Shown here: piece by piece, positions 1 through 6,461 of the stretch
How the letters are laid out: the number at the start of each line of letters is the position of its first letter
How positions within the stretch are numbered: position 1 is the first letter of the stretch
IMG/VR virus record: IMGVR_UViG_3300022743_000023
Location: 1-23,177 of that record
DNA: 23,177 nt
Strand: one strand, 5' to 3'
Source of the DNA: a virus
Notes under the pieces: generated by a model
What the model was told of the DNA's origin: nothing
The model's input: the letters and a program-made list of their open reading frames with translations, nothing else
Database searches by the model: none
Made by a program: the position numbers and the translations under genes

Positions 1-1437
1 ATCATAATCCTGATTATCCAAGTCTAAACCAATTACAGATAATAGTTCTGATAGTTCTTTATTTTTGACAATATCCACAGGTTTCATCCCATGAGTATTC
101 ATAATCTTTCCACGAAGAGCATATCCGCCATGAATCTTTGGATCTCTGACATTCAATAGACCGCCGATAGCAGATAAACCTTCTGCTATGAATAATTGCT
201 TTTCTTCCCATTTCTGAGAAGATGCAGTGAGGTGGTTGGCGATCTTCTTCTTCTGGACTTTCTTCATCGCGGCTGCTGCAGCCCTGCGTTCTGCTAACTC
301 TTTCTTATGAAGAATTGCTTCGACCATCGGGCCGATGATAGTTTCTGTATCGATGATTTTCTTTGCGATACGTTCGCTCTCGTCTTCAAAGAATTCTAGA
401 AATGCGGCAACTTCGGTTCTAGTGTTGGTGATTCTTTCTTTTGTCTGTGAATCGAACTTCATATTGGGGAAGTTCACCATCCAACTTGCAACAAGAATGT
501 GTTGCTTGATTTGGTTGGGTAGTACCTCAATCTTCCACTTGCGTTTAATTGCAGGACGTAGATGGTTGATAATACATTCAAGAATGTAATCAATATGAGA
601 ACCGCCGTTCTTGATGTGCAGTCCATTGACATACGATAGACAACGAAATTCTTCGTCTGCACCGGAAGGTGCAAAAATGAATGAACCTTTGTCTGACTCT
701 AGAGTCACTGCATCTTCAGAGAAGTATTTTGCTACTGCTTTGATGTTCTTAAATTTAATCTTTTCATCGTTGAATGAAAACTGAATTCCAGGATAACATA
801 CCGCAAGATTCTGAATACGATCATATAGAACATCGATGTGATCTTGCGTGAATTCTGGTAGATTGAACCGCTGAAGATCTGGAATGAATCTAACTTCAGT
901 TCCAGTTGCTGGTGTACCTTTTGTAATCTTGTGTTTGATCTCAGAACAGTTATCACTGCAGGTTACTACAATTTTCTGTTTGCCGTCATTAGAAGTACCA
1001 ACGAATGATTTGGAAAAGCAGTTTGTGGCAAATGCGCCAACACCATTCATTCCCAACGTAATACGTGAATCGTCCGCGGAAAAGTTAGAACCTGCACGAG
1101 CTTTTGTCCATGCAAGAACTGGTTGATATGAATCGCCAATTTCTTTGACCGGGATTCCTCGTCCATTATCCGTGACTACTACTGCAGTACCTTCTAATGA
1201 ATCTTCGATTACGATGTCAATCTTGTTGGCGTGTTTTCCATTAGTGCGGATAAACTCGTCCACCGAATTGTCGATGACTTCGTTGATGATTTTTAGTAGT
1301 CCAGGAACTACTTGTTTTGTCTGGTACTCAAAGTTGATGATACCGGTAAATGGTTCGGGTGATGTAGAACCAATGTACATCCCAGGCCTGGATAACAGGT
1401 GAGTGCGATCATCCAATACTTTAAATTCTTCGCTCAT
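1..1437 (-). CDS. Type II DNA topoisomerase large (ATPase/TOPRIM) subunit, partial
   Basis: The C-terminus is cut by the window edge; 479 codons are visible. The N-terminus carries the GyrB/ParE/T4 gp39 signatures: SRPGMYIGS near residue 17, the GHKL ATPase N-box VIDNSVDEF, the Mg/ATP motif VTDNGRGIPV and the lid LGMNGVGAFATN. Near the visible C-terminal end is a TOPRIM-like stretch, EGLSAIGGLLNVRDP followed by YALRGKIMNTHG, matching the EG-SA...R..LRGK.LN pattern of topoisomerase II. In T4-like phages this protein joins a separate medium subunit to relax DNA during replication; whether the breakage-reunion domain is fused here cannot be seen. ATG 1437 follows an AAAGG Shine-Dalgarno and lies about 20 nt after the start point expected from the promoter at 1464-1492. 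The family call is firm. Confidence 0.95.
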   Translation of the reverse strand, partial: MSEEFKVLDDRTHLLSRPGMYIGSTSPEPFTGIINFEYQTKQVVPGLLKIINEVIDNSVDEFIRTNGKHANKIDIVIEDSLEGTAVVVTDNGRGIPVKEIGDSYQPVLAWTKARAGSNFSADDSRITLGMNGVGAFATNCFSKSFVGTSNDGKQKIVVTCSDNCSEIKHKITKGTPATGTEVRFIPDLQRFNLPEFTQDHIDVLYDRIQNLAVCYPGIQFSFNDEKIKFKNIKAVAKYFSEDAVTLESDKGSFIFAPSGADEEFRCLSYVNGLHIKNGGSHIDYILECIINHLRPAIKRKWKIEVLPNQIKQHILVASWMVNFPNMKFDSQTKERITNTRTEVAAFLEFFEDESERIAKKIIDTETIIGPMVEAILHKKELAERRAAAAAMKKVQKKKIANHLTASSQKWEEKQLFIAEGLSAIGGLLNVRDPKIHGGYALRGKIMNTHGMKPVDIVKNKELSELLSVIGLDLDNQDYD

Positions 1438-1463
1438 TTATGCCTTTCATGCTTACATGTATA

Positions 1464-1492
1464 ATTATAACACTGACATTACAGTATGTAAA
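1464..1492 (-). promoter_or_regulatory. Sigma-70 promoter of the topoisomerase gene
   Basis: On the minus strand TTTACA (1487-1492) is separated by exactly 17 nt from TATAAT (1464-1469). It lies just upstream of the topoisomerase start at 1437 and downstream of the end of the preceding gene at 1507. Confidence 0.75.
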
Positions 1493-1506
1493 ATTTTTAA
1501 TAGTCG

Positions 1507-1872
1507 TCACAGTCCTTGGTCTGCAAGGAATTCTGCTAAGAATAGAAGATACCAAACCTTCTGTCCATTAGTCATCTTGTTGTACTGATTGGTGTGGTTA
1601 AAGTTTACACAGTTCAACACGTAGTTAAAATCGTAGTATGACTTCAGCGGTGAAATTGACACAGTTCTAGTCTTGACGAGATTTTCATTTACGCCCACCA
1701 AAAACGATGAAAAGACTCCATACTGAAGATGAGAATCTGCCGGATGAATTCGTACTGGTATGAATGGGTCTGGTAATAGTGGCAGGTAGTAAACATTCTC
1801 CCAATTAGATGGTGTCACCTCAAATTGGAATCTTGCGCCTCTTGCAGCGGCATGATACATTCTTTCGTTCAT
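1507..1872 (-). CDS. Hypothetical protein, 121 aa
   Basis: I do not recognise this protein. It is rich in aromatic residues and Asn (for example WENVYYLPLLPDPFIPVRIHP) and has no clear signal peptide or membrane segment. Its ATG at 1872 overlaps the stop of the preceding gene as ATGA (1869-1872), which supports both the start and co-transcription with the GC-richer cassette upstream. Base composition is closer to the phage average than to that cassette. Confidence 0.75.
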   Translation of the reverse strand: MNERMYHAAARGARFQFEVTPSNWENVYYLPLLPDPFIPVRIHPADSHLQYGVFSSFLVGVNENLVKTRTVSISPLKSYYDFNYVLNCVNFNHTNQYNKMTNGQKVWYLLFLAEFLADQGL

Positions 1873-2210
1873 TTCGTCGCCTCCAGATGCCGAACAATGT
1901 CACGGCCGAGCGTTGTGTTTCGATAAGCACTGTTCATCAACATCACTTCAACACGCTCCAACAAATGGCGCTGTGCATCAACCTTCGCTTCCAATTCAGC
2001 ACATGCCTTGTCCAACGATGTATTTTGCTCACGCAGTTGCGCGTTCATTTCATTGGTCAGGTCTAGGTCGTCCAGCAGCACCAGGATAGCAGCTGGCGAT
2101 GCGGCTGCTTGAAAAAGTTCACTTGGGTAAGTGTCTGTCGGATCGCCTATTGGGCATCCTGCGGACTCCCATTGTTTCGCAGCCTCTGCAAGTTGTCGTA
2201 GTGTGGTCAT
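1869..2210 (-). CDS. Small coiled-coil phage accessory protein (paralogue of 3915-4109)
   Basis: It begins MTTLRQLAEAAKQW and has a central heptad-like region (LREQNTSLDKACAELEAKV) suggesting a coiled coil. Its last ~35 residues (AQRHLLERVEVMLMNSAY...GRDIVRHLEATK) closely resemble the C-terminus of the protein at 3915-4109. The start is placed at 2210 rather than the upstream in-frame ATG at 2228 because 2210 gives the ATGA overlap with the stop of the preceding gene seen throughout this operon. Proteins of this style occur in accessory cassettes of proteobacterial phages and have no known function. Confidence 0.75.
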   Translation of the reverse strand: MTTLRQLAEAAKQWESAGCPIGDPTDTYPSELFQAAASPAAILVLLDDLDLTNEMNAQLREQNTSLDKACAELEAKVDAQRHLLERVEVMLMNSAYRNTTLGRDIVRHLEATK

Positions 2211-2404
2211 TTCGCGTCCTTTGTGCAAGTTGACGAACGGTCGCCAATCTGCTTAACACATGTGTATCCATTTTCATGGGTGATTCTCAGTTGAGGTCTT
2301 ATTGTGTTCACTCTTGGTACCACTTCGCTGAGTAAAACGACAAGACCAGCAGCAGCGACAATAATTCCAAAAATCAAACACAAACCTGAAAATACTTCTT
2401 TCAT
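2207..2404 (-). CDS. Small single-pass membrane protein, 65 aa
   Basis: After MKEVF it has one strongly hydrophobic segment of about 25 residues (SGLCLIFGIIVAAAGLVVLL), then a short soluble tail with two cysteines. The ATG at 2404 overlaps the stop of the 37-aa gene upstream (ATGA, 2401-2404), so it is preferred over the in-frame ATG at 2413. The stop overlaps the next start at 2207-2210. Function unknown; position suggests an accessory role, perhaps at the inner membrane. Confidence 0.7.
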   Translation of the reverse strand: MKEVFSGLCLIFGIIVAAAGLVVLLSEVVPRVNTIRPQLRITHENGYTCVKQIGDRSSTCTKDAK

Positions 2405-2514
2405 TTCGCACACCTCACTTCAACAGGGTTGTTCTTATTCGTCTCGCCAATGTAGAACAACAGAATAACAAGCATTGCAATGGCGGCAATTACGGCAATG
2501 ATGCTGTCTTTCAT
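2401..2514 (-). CDS. Very small membrane protein, 37 aa
   Basis: A 37-codon ORF starts MKDSIIAVIAAIAMLVILLF, a single membrane segment, followed by a polar tail ending VEVRCAK. It is short, but its start overlaps the stop of the 171-aa gene (ATGA, 2511-2514) and its stop overlaps the next start in the same way (2401-2404). It therefore fills exactly the gap between two neighbours in the same operon, which is good evidence that it is translated. It could act like the many phage mini-membrane proteins that alter host envelope functions, but nothing in the sequence says which. Confidence 0.65.
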   Translation of the reverse strand: MKDSIIAVIAAIAMLVILLFYIGETNKNNPVEVRCAK

Positions 2515-3023
2515 GCTTTGCTCCCGATGCCGTGAGCAGCCAAAATCTCCCAAACACGCTGAGCACTGTATCCATCAACCGCATCGCCACGGCCGTCAAA
2601 AAACAAAATGTCGCCCTTTGGCAGTTGTGTAAGTGGCTCCTGCGCTGGCTGTGCAACACGTTCTGTGCACTTGCAGTACGCAGTCATGCCATATTTGCGA
2701 CACTTGCATTCGGCGGGTTGCACCGATGTGTCACGCCGAATCAACTCAGCAAACACTTGATCGCGCTGTTCCTGTTGTACATACTCCGAACCATAAACCC
2801 CAGCGTCTGCATTCGAGTATGGTGGGCGCTCTTGCGCATACTTCGCAAACTCTGCACGTAACTTCTCGTTCTCAGCATGTAGGCGCCGCAGTTCTTGAAT
2901 TGCTCCATTGCACACACCTCGATCATTTGATGGCGTTTTGAATTTGCCGCTCATATCAAGCAACTGGTCGGCCAGTCTCAATGCTTCGGGCTGTTGCGCC
3001 TGCTGTAGTAGTGCGCTGAGCAT
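2511..3023 (-). CDS. Accessory phage protein with PAQEP linker, 170 aa
   Basis: It begins MLSALLQQAQQPEALRLADQ, contains a helical charged segment (LRRLHAENEKLRAEFAKYA), a Cys-rich patch (CKCRKYG...AYCKC) that could bind metal, and the linker VAQPAQEPLTQL before the C-terminal part. The same ALLQQA opening and PAQEPLT linker recur in the next protein upstream (3023-3667). From memory this architecture is common in accessory genes of betaproteobacterial and pseudomonad phages, without known function. ATG 3023 overlaps the preceding stop by one base (TGATG); a GTG at 3026 (GTGA overlap) is also possible. GC is clearly higher than in the rest of the window. Confidence 0.75.
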   Translation of the reverse strand: MLSALLQQAQQPEALRLADQLLDMSGKFKTPSNDRGVCNGAIQELRRLHAENEKLRAEFAKYAQERPPYSNADAGVYGSEYVQQEQRDQVFAELIRRDTSVQPAECKCRKYGMTAYCKCTERVAQPAQEPLTQLPKGDILFFDGRGDAVDGYSAQRVWEILAAHGIGSKA

Positions 3024-3667
3024 CACAATTCTCCACAGTTGTAATAGTTAGGGTCCCTCCATGTGCCAACGTCTGCCAGATCGCTTAAGTGCGATACCCT
3101 CTGAGCGTCTTTTATAGATTCTTTTTCCAGAGCATCAATTCTGGACTGTAAGCGGCGAACTACTGTTACGTGTGTTTTCTTGGCAAGCTCAAGTTCTGAG
3201 GAAAAAAGCTCTCGCTCACGCAGCACAGCGGCTGCTATCTGGTCTTGGGTGTAGAGTGGGGTCAGCGGCTCCTGTGCTGGTTGAAGCAACGATAAACGGT
3301 GATACGCCATGGCCACGTCGTTTTGAATTGACTTTGCGACCACCCCTGTCTCATAACCTCTGCCAGATAAGAAGAAGTTCGACTTCTCTTTGTCTGTTTT
3401 GCAGTCTGAAAATAGTTTCATGTCAGGCTCCTGTTCAGGCTGTCCCGCTTGGGAATCCTCGCACTCCCGGAACTGGAAGAATGGTTTTTGCTCAGGCTTC
3501 GCAAGCTCTGCGCGGAGAAACCTCTCGCATTTATCAATTACCTTGTCAGACCAATCTCGATCATGTCCGGGCATTGCTGGCAGTACGATATCTTTAGGCA
3601 CTGCATCAACCCATTCGCGGTAAGCTTTGGCGATGTCAAGTGCCTGCTGTAGTAGTGCTCTGGTCAT
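3023..3667 (-). CDS. Accessory phage protein with PEQEP/PAQEP linkers, 214 aa
   Basis: It opens MTRALLQQALDIAKAYREW and carries two Pro/Gln/Glu linkers, KPEQKP...QPEQEP in the middle and LQPAQEPLTPL later, separating apparently independent short modules. A helical segment (QDQIAAAVLRERELFSSELELAKK) follows. It shares opening and linker with the product of 2511-3023, suggesting duplication or module exchange. Its ATG overlaps the stop of the upstream gene (3664-3667). Function unknown. The GC-rich composition sets it apart from the T4-like genes on both sides. Confidence 0.75.
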   Translation of the reverse strand: MTRALLQQALDIAKAYREWVDAVPKDIVLPAMPGHDRDWSDKVIDKCERFLRAELAKPEQKPFFQFRECEDSQAGQPEQEPDMKLFSDCKTDKEKSNFFLSGRGYETGVVAKSIQNDVAMAYHRLSLLQPAQEPLTPLYTQDQIAAAVLRERELFSSELELAKKTHVTVVRRLQSRIDALEKESIKDAQRVSHLSDLADVGTWRDPNYYNCGEL

Positions 3668-3918
3668 TTCGTTCCCCTATTCTCCATGTCAGTCAGACAA
3701 CGTAGCGCACCATCGGCGTAGCCTTCCGCGTGTTCGCTATACTTGATGGCGTCACATTCAGCCACAACTTCTTCCACGATTTTCACCAGCTTCGCCATAA
3801 GGCGAGCTTCTACGAGGGCGGTATAACGGTCAATAGCATGCCCGTTAAGCCACAATTCCTCTCCTCGATAGGTCAGTGCACCAGCTTCCCGCGCCAGTTC
3901 AATGTTGGTCTTGGTCAT
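3664..3918 (-). CDS. Hypothetical protein, 84 aa
   Basis: A small, probably all-helical, acidic protein (LVKIVEEVVAECDAIKYSEHAEGYADGALRCL) without recognisable motifs. ATGA overlaps join it to the genes on both sides (3664-3667 and 3915-3918), so it belongs to the same translationally coupled accessory cassette. Function unknown. Confidence 0.7.
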   Translation of the reverse strand: MTKTNIELAREAGALTYRGEELWLNGHAIDRYTALVEARLMAKLVKIVEEVVAECDAIKYSEHAEGYADGALRCLTDMENRGTK

Positions 3919-4109
3919 TCTGTTTCCTCCAGATGAACGGAGATGTCGCGGCTCAAGTCCGATTTCCAGTAAGCACTATTGACCAACACAGCTTCAACTC
4001 GCACCAGCAGCCTGCGCTGTGCTTCAACTGTGTTGGTCAAGGCTAGAATGGTGGCCGCGTTTGCTTTTGCAAGTTGTCGCAGTTCGTTCATATCAAGTTC
4101 TGTGGTCAT
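3915..4109 (-). CDS. Small accessory protein, 64 aa (paralogue of 1869-2210)
   Basis: The last ~35 residues (AQRRLLVRVEAVLVNSAYW...LSRDISVHLEETE) closely resemble those of the protein at 1869-2210, and NELRQLAKA echoes its TLRQLAEA. Between these it lacks the longer coiled-coil region, so the two are length variants of one family. It is the first gene of the GC-richer cassette, 29 nt downstream of the shared-motif promoter at 4125-4173. ATG 4109 is used; Met7 is an alternative start. Confidence 0.7.
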   Translation of the reverse strand: MTTELDMNELRQLAKANAATILALTNTVEAQRRLLVRVEAVLVNSAYWKSDLSRDISVHLEETE

Positions 4110-4124
4110 TGGCTTAACTTCTTA

Positions 4125-4173
4125 ATTGCGTTGTCGATAGATCAATTATACAACTAATTCCAATTTGTGTTAA
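4125..4173 (-). promoter_or_regulatory. Promoter of the accessory cassette, shared-leader class (copy A)
   Basis: On the minus strand TTAACA (4168-4173), a 17-nt spacer and TATAAT (4145-4150) form a good sigma-70 promoter. Immediately downstream is ATCTATCGACAACGCAATT, the leader also found at 19780-19797, 22674-22692 and 22930-22948. The -35 lies just beyond the stop codon of the upstream deaminase-like gene (4177). Confidence 0.75.
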
Positions 4174-4176
4174 TTC

Positions 4177-4572
4177 TCAAAGTTGAGAAATAGTCTGATC
4201 ATTTTCCGTATAGAAAACTGTCTTGATGCCAAATGAGAAAATTGCAGCTTGGCATGCCGCGCATGGTTTTGACAAACCCAAAGAATAATCTTTTTTAATT
4301 CTAGTTACATATAGTGTGGATTTTTTAAGTTCTTCAACCGATATTTTCTTCAGAGCATTTATAATTGCTGCCATTTCTGCATGCACATAAGCGCCAGGAA
4401 TAACCGAATATTTTGCTTGCATCGGATGTGTTTTTGCAGAATTTACACCAAGGGCTACTAAATTCTTTCTATAATAGATACCTGCTGCCAATTTTGCATT
4501 ACCGATATTATCTGAAGTTTCTGCTACCCTTTTGAGCAGTGAAACTATTTTATCTTGGTTTTTAGAACCCAT
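4177..4572 (-). CDS. Cytidine/deoxycytidylate deaminase-fold protein
   Basis: A zinc-dependent deaminase signature is visible: HAE at residues 64-66 (zinc ligand and catalytic Glu) and PCAAC at 103-107 (two zinc-binding Cys), then FSFGIKTVFYTEN, the usual strand after the second helix. At 131 aa it has the size of a free nucleoside/nucleotide deaminase, and dCMP or cytidine deamination is the simplest role, feeding dUMP to ThyX. It could also act on another base or nucleic acid; the substrate cannot be read from these motifs. It is the last gene before the GC-richer cassette and is preceded by an unusual inverted repeat enclosing a TATAAT box. Confidence 0.8.
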   Translation of the reverse strand: MGSKNQDKIVSLLKRVAETSDNIGNAKLAAGIYYRKNLVALGVNSAKTHPMQAKYSVIPGAYVHAEMAAIINALKKISVEELKKSTLYVTRIKKDYSLGLSKPCAACQAAIFSFGIKTVFYTENDQTISQL

Positions 4573-4579
4573 AAAGAAT

Positions 4580-4616
4580 TTCGCCTCTGTTGCAGTAATT
4601 ATACAACAGAGGCGAA
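4580..4616 (-). promoter_or_regulatory. Perfect 13-bp inverted repeat enclosing a TATAAT box
   Basis: Arms TTCGCCTCTGTTG (4580-4592) and CAACAGAGGCGAA (4604-4616) are perfectly complementary, with an 11-nt loop containing TATAAT on the minus strand (4598-4603). It sits 8 nt upstream of the deaminase-like start. It may be an operator around the -10, or an RNA hairpin on read-through transcripts that hides the AGAGG ribosome-binding sequence. No T-run follows, so it is not an ordinary terminator, and no good -35 is visible. Confidence 0.6.
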
Positions 4617-4635
4617 TTAGTGAAGATTTCTAAAA

Positions 4636-4815
4636 TTACTTGGCAGTCTTAGCTTTTACTGCCTTGTGTTTGACTTTCTTTGTCTTCTTGGCAACCTTTT
4701 GTTTGGCTGGAGCACTTGCCGCTTGCTTTGCTGGTTGGATCGGTGCAACAGTTGTAGTTGCGAATGATGACATAGCAAAAGCTGATGTTACGAGAGCTAG
4801 AATTAGATGTTTCAT
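4636..4815 (-). CDS. Secreted Lys/Ala-rich small protein, 59 aa
   Basis: Residues 1-19 (MKHLILALVTSAFAMSSFA) form a classic Sec signal peptide with an A-x-A-like cleavage site (SFA). The mature part is about 40 residues, Ala/Pro/Gln-rich then very Lys-rich (KQKVAKKTKKVKHKAVKAK), strongly basic and probably unstructured. Similar small exported Ala/Lys-rich proteins of unknown function occur on proteobacterial chromosomes, so this may be a host-derived accessory gene. The basic peptide would sit in the periplasm and could bind DNA, lipopolysaccharide or cell wall, but that is inference. It starts 12 nt after the upstream gene, with a GGA Shine-Dalgarno. Confidence 0.75.
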   Translation of the reverse strand: MKHLILALVTSAFAMSSFATTTVAPIQPAKQAASAPAKQKVAKKTKKVKHKAVKAKTAK

Positions 4816-4826
4816 TTTAATTTCCT

Positions 4827-5228
4827 TTATTCAAAAACTTTAGATAATAGACCTACATTGTCTACATGTGAAGGTGCTTTCCAACCTTCTGGTTTGATTA
4901 GATCTGGGAAGCCAAACTCATTTGGACGCCCTTCTTTAATACCCGGTTCTTTAACGATATTTGCCAGATGAACACGAGTCCAGGCAAGATGTTCATCTAC
5001 ACCGAATGCATTAAGTGTACCCAATGCAAATACGATCATGTCAATTAGACCGTCCACGGCATCATCTGCAGTTTCTGCGTTTACAGTTTCATCAACTTCT
5101 TCCTGGATACAATCCAAACGAAATTTCCAAAACTTGGACAACATATCTGCATTCATACCATTGACGGTATCTTTTACCTTAAACTTATCATGCATTGCAT
5201 TGATATCTGCGATAAAATCACGACTCAT
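4827..5228 (-). CDS. All-alpha NTP pyrophosphohydrolase (MazG/HisE-like)
   Basis: The 133-aa protein carries the metal-binding pattern of all-alpha NTP pyrophosphatases: EEVDE at residues 43-47, then DDAVDGLIDMIVFALG at 55-70, with Asp59 and Asp63 in the DxxxD position. Such enzymes cleave (d)NTPs to (d)NMP and pyrophosphate. Next to a dCMP hydroxymethylase, an attractive role is removal of dCTP and supply of dCMP, the job done by gp56 in T4, but the substrate is inferred from context only. It lies 9 nt downstream of the methyltransferase-like gene. Confidence 0.75.
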   Translation of the reverse strand: MSRDFIADINAMHDKFKVKDTVNGMNADMLSKFWKFRLDCIQEEVDETVNAETADDAVDGLIDMIVFALGTLNAFGVDEHLAWTRVHLANIVKEPGIKEGRPNEFGFPDLIKPEGWKAPSHVDNVGLLSKVFE

Positions 5229-5237
5229 AATTATTCC

Positions 5238-6461
5238 TTATTCGATTAGTTCTTCAAGTGTTACCGATTGTTTATTGTAATCCGATGAACGAGAGTAGTC
5301 AATTTTTTTATTCCAATTATTCTGGAATACGAAGTCATGGTTTGACATTTCCAATTCGCCATTGAGAAACTTCATTGCTTCTTTGACGATACAGGCTGCA
5401 GTACATGTTGGTACATTCTGTGCTAACATATTTGTTTTGGGTCTACCACCGACCAATTCATAATCATGTGGCATGCCCATCATATGGATTGCTTCTCTAA
5501 TCGTCAGACTTCTATCTTGTGTAGGATGGATTGTATCCGAAAGATTTCTGCCAATCACTGCATTCATTACATCCTCAAACACATGTACTGAACCATTCCA
5601 TATGCCTAGACCTTGTGCAAACTTTTTAATTGCATGATCTGAATACTTGATGCCCGCTTCATTATTGGTAGCTTTAAACCACTCATTTGCTTCTGCTAAT
5701 AGTCCGTTATCGTTGACCCAGTCAAATGATGTATTAGTCATTGTCACAATATCTTCTCTTACATCATGCTTACCTAATTTATATTGAATGAACTGGTAAT
5801 ATGGTTCAGTGACTACTTTAGGATTGACAACGATGTCCTGTTGTGACGCAGATTCTGGAATGTCCAACAGATAGTCTTTAAATGTCTTTCTTTCTAGATC
5901 GTACCAATTTAAAACCGGAGCGGTTTTTGACTTCCATGCTAATGCGAATGTGCGATCTCTTCTTTGTGGTAACCCATGGAAGTGAGTCGATGTTTTATAC
6001 AATGAAAGAGAGTAACCGTAATACTTAGCAATTCTATAGAGCTCTGCTGCAACTGGCATACCTTTATTCGTCGAAAGAGCCGGAGCATTTTCAGTAATTA
6101 CTACATCTGCGGCTAGTCTTTCGATTGAATCTTTCAGTACTTGATACATCCATTCATTCTTTGCGCATCCAGCACCCTTGACTTCCGGCGTCTTGCCAAG
6201 GTTAAGCTGAGAAAGTCCGGCGCACGGGGGCGTACATACAGTGATGTTGACTTTACTCTTAAAATCTTCATTCTTGGTAAAGTTAATGTAGTCTAAATTT
6301 TTACCCAATACATTATTCTGATAGTTCATATATTGACTATCATTGCCCCAGAAACCTTCATAAGAGGCGACAAATTCCGGTGGTGAACCTATTGCCATTT
6401 CGGCCCCCAAAGGGAAGCCGCCCGCAAGCGGAATCACTGGCGCCCATTTAATGTTCTTCAT
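5238..6461 (-). CDS. C5-cytosine DNA methyltransferase family protein
   Basis: Conserved C5-MTase motifs occur in order: motif I PLAGGFPLGAE (11-21), motif IV CTPPCAGLSQLN with the catalytic Cys80, motif VI ITENAPAL (ENA at 124-126 in place of ENV), motif VIII PQRRDRTFALAW (165-176), motif IX-like RSLTIREAIHMMGMP and motif X-like NVPTCTAACIVKEAM. Length (407 aa) is normal. The enzyme would transfer a methyl group to carbon 5 of cytosine in DNA. Oddities are the divergent motif I (PLAGG where DLFAG is usual) and its place in a cluster expected to modify carbon 5 by another route. It overlaps the preceding gene by 4 nt, and no restriction endonuclease is adjacent, so it behaves as an orphan enzyme. 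Confidence 0.88.
   Translation of the reverse strand: MKNIKWAPVIPLAGGFPLGAEMAIGSPPEFVASYEGFWGNDSQYMNYQNNVLGKNLDYINFTKNEDFKSKVNITVCTPPCAGLSQLNLGKTPEVKGAGCAKNEWMYQVLKDSIERLAADVVITENAPALSTNKGMPVAAELYRIAKYYGYSLSLYKTSTHFHGLPQRRDRTFALAWKSKTAPVLNWYDLERKTFKDYLLDIPESASQQDIVVNPKVVTEPYYQFIQYKLGKHDVREDIVTMTNTSFDWVNDNGLLAEANEWFKATNNEAGIKYSDHAIKKFAQGLGIWNGSVHVFEDVMNAVIGRNLSDTIHPTQDRSLTIREAIHMMGMPHDYELVGGRPKTNMLAQNVPTCTAACIVKEAMKFLNGELEMSNHDFVFQNNWNKKIDYSRSSDYNKQSVTLEELIE

Noticed and set aside
884-1402. Plus-strand ORFs of 80-85 codons
   Set aside because: They are antisense to the clearly recognisable topoisomerase gene.
2532-3597. Several overlapping plus-strand ORFs of 77-141 codons
   Set aside because: They reflect the GC-richer composition of this stretch; the minus-strand genes form a continuous ATGA-coupled series and explain the region.
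4174-4189. Inverted repeat TTCTCAA-AG-TTGAGAA as a terminator
   Set aside because: The stem is AT-rich, overlaps the stop codon, has almost no loop and no T-run.
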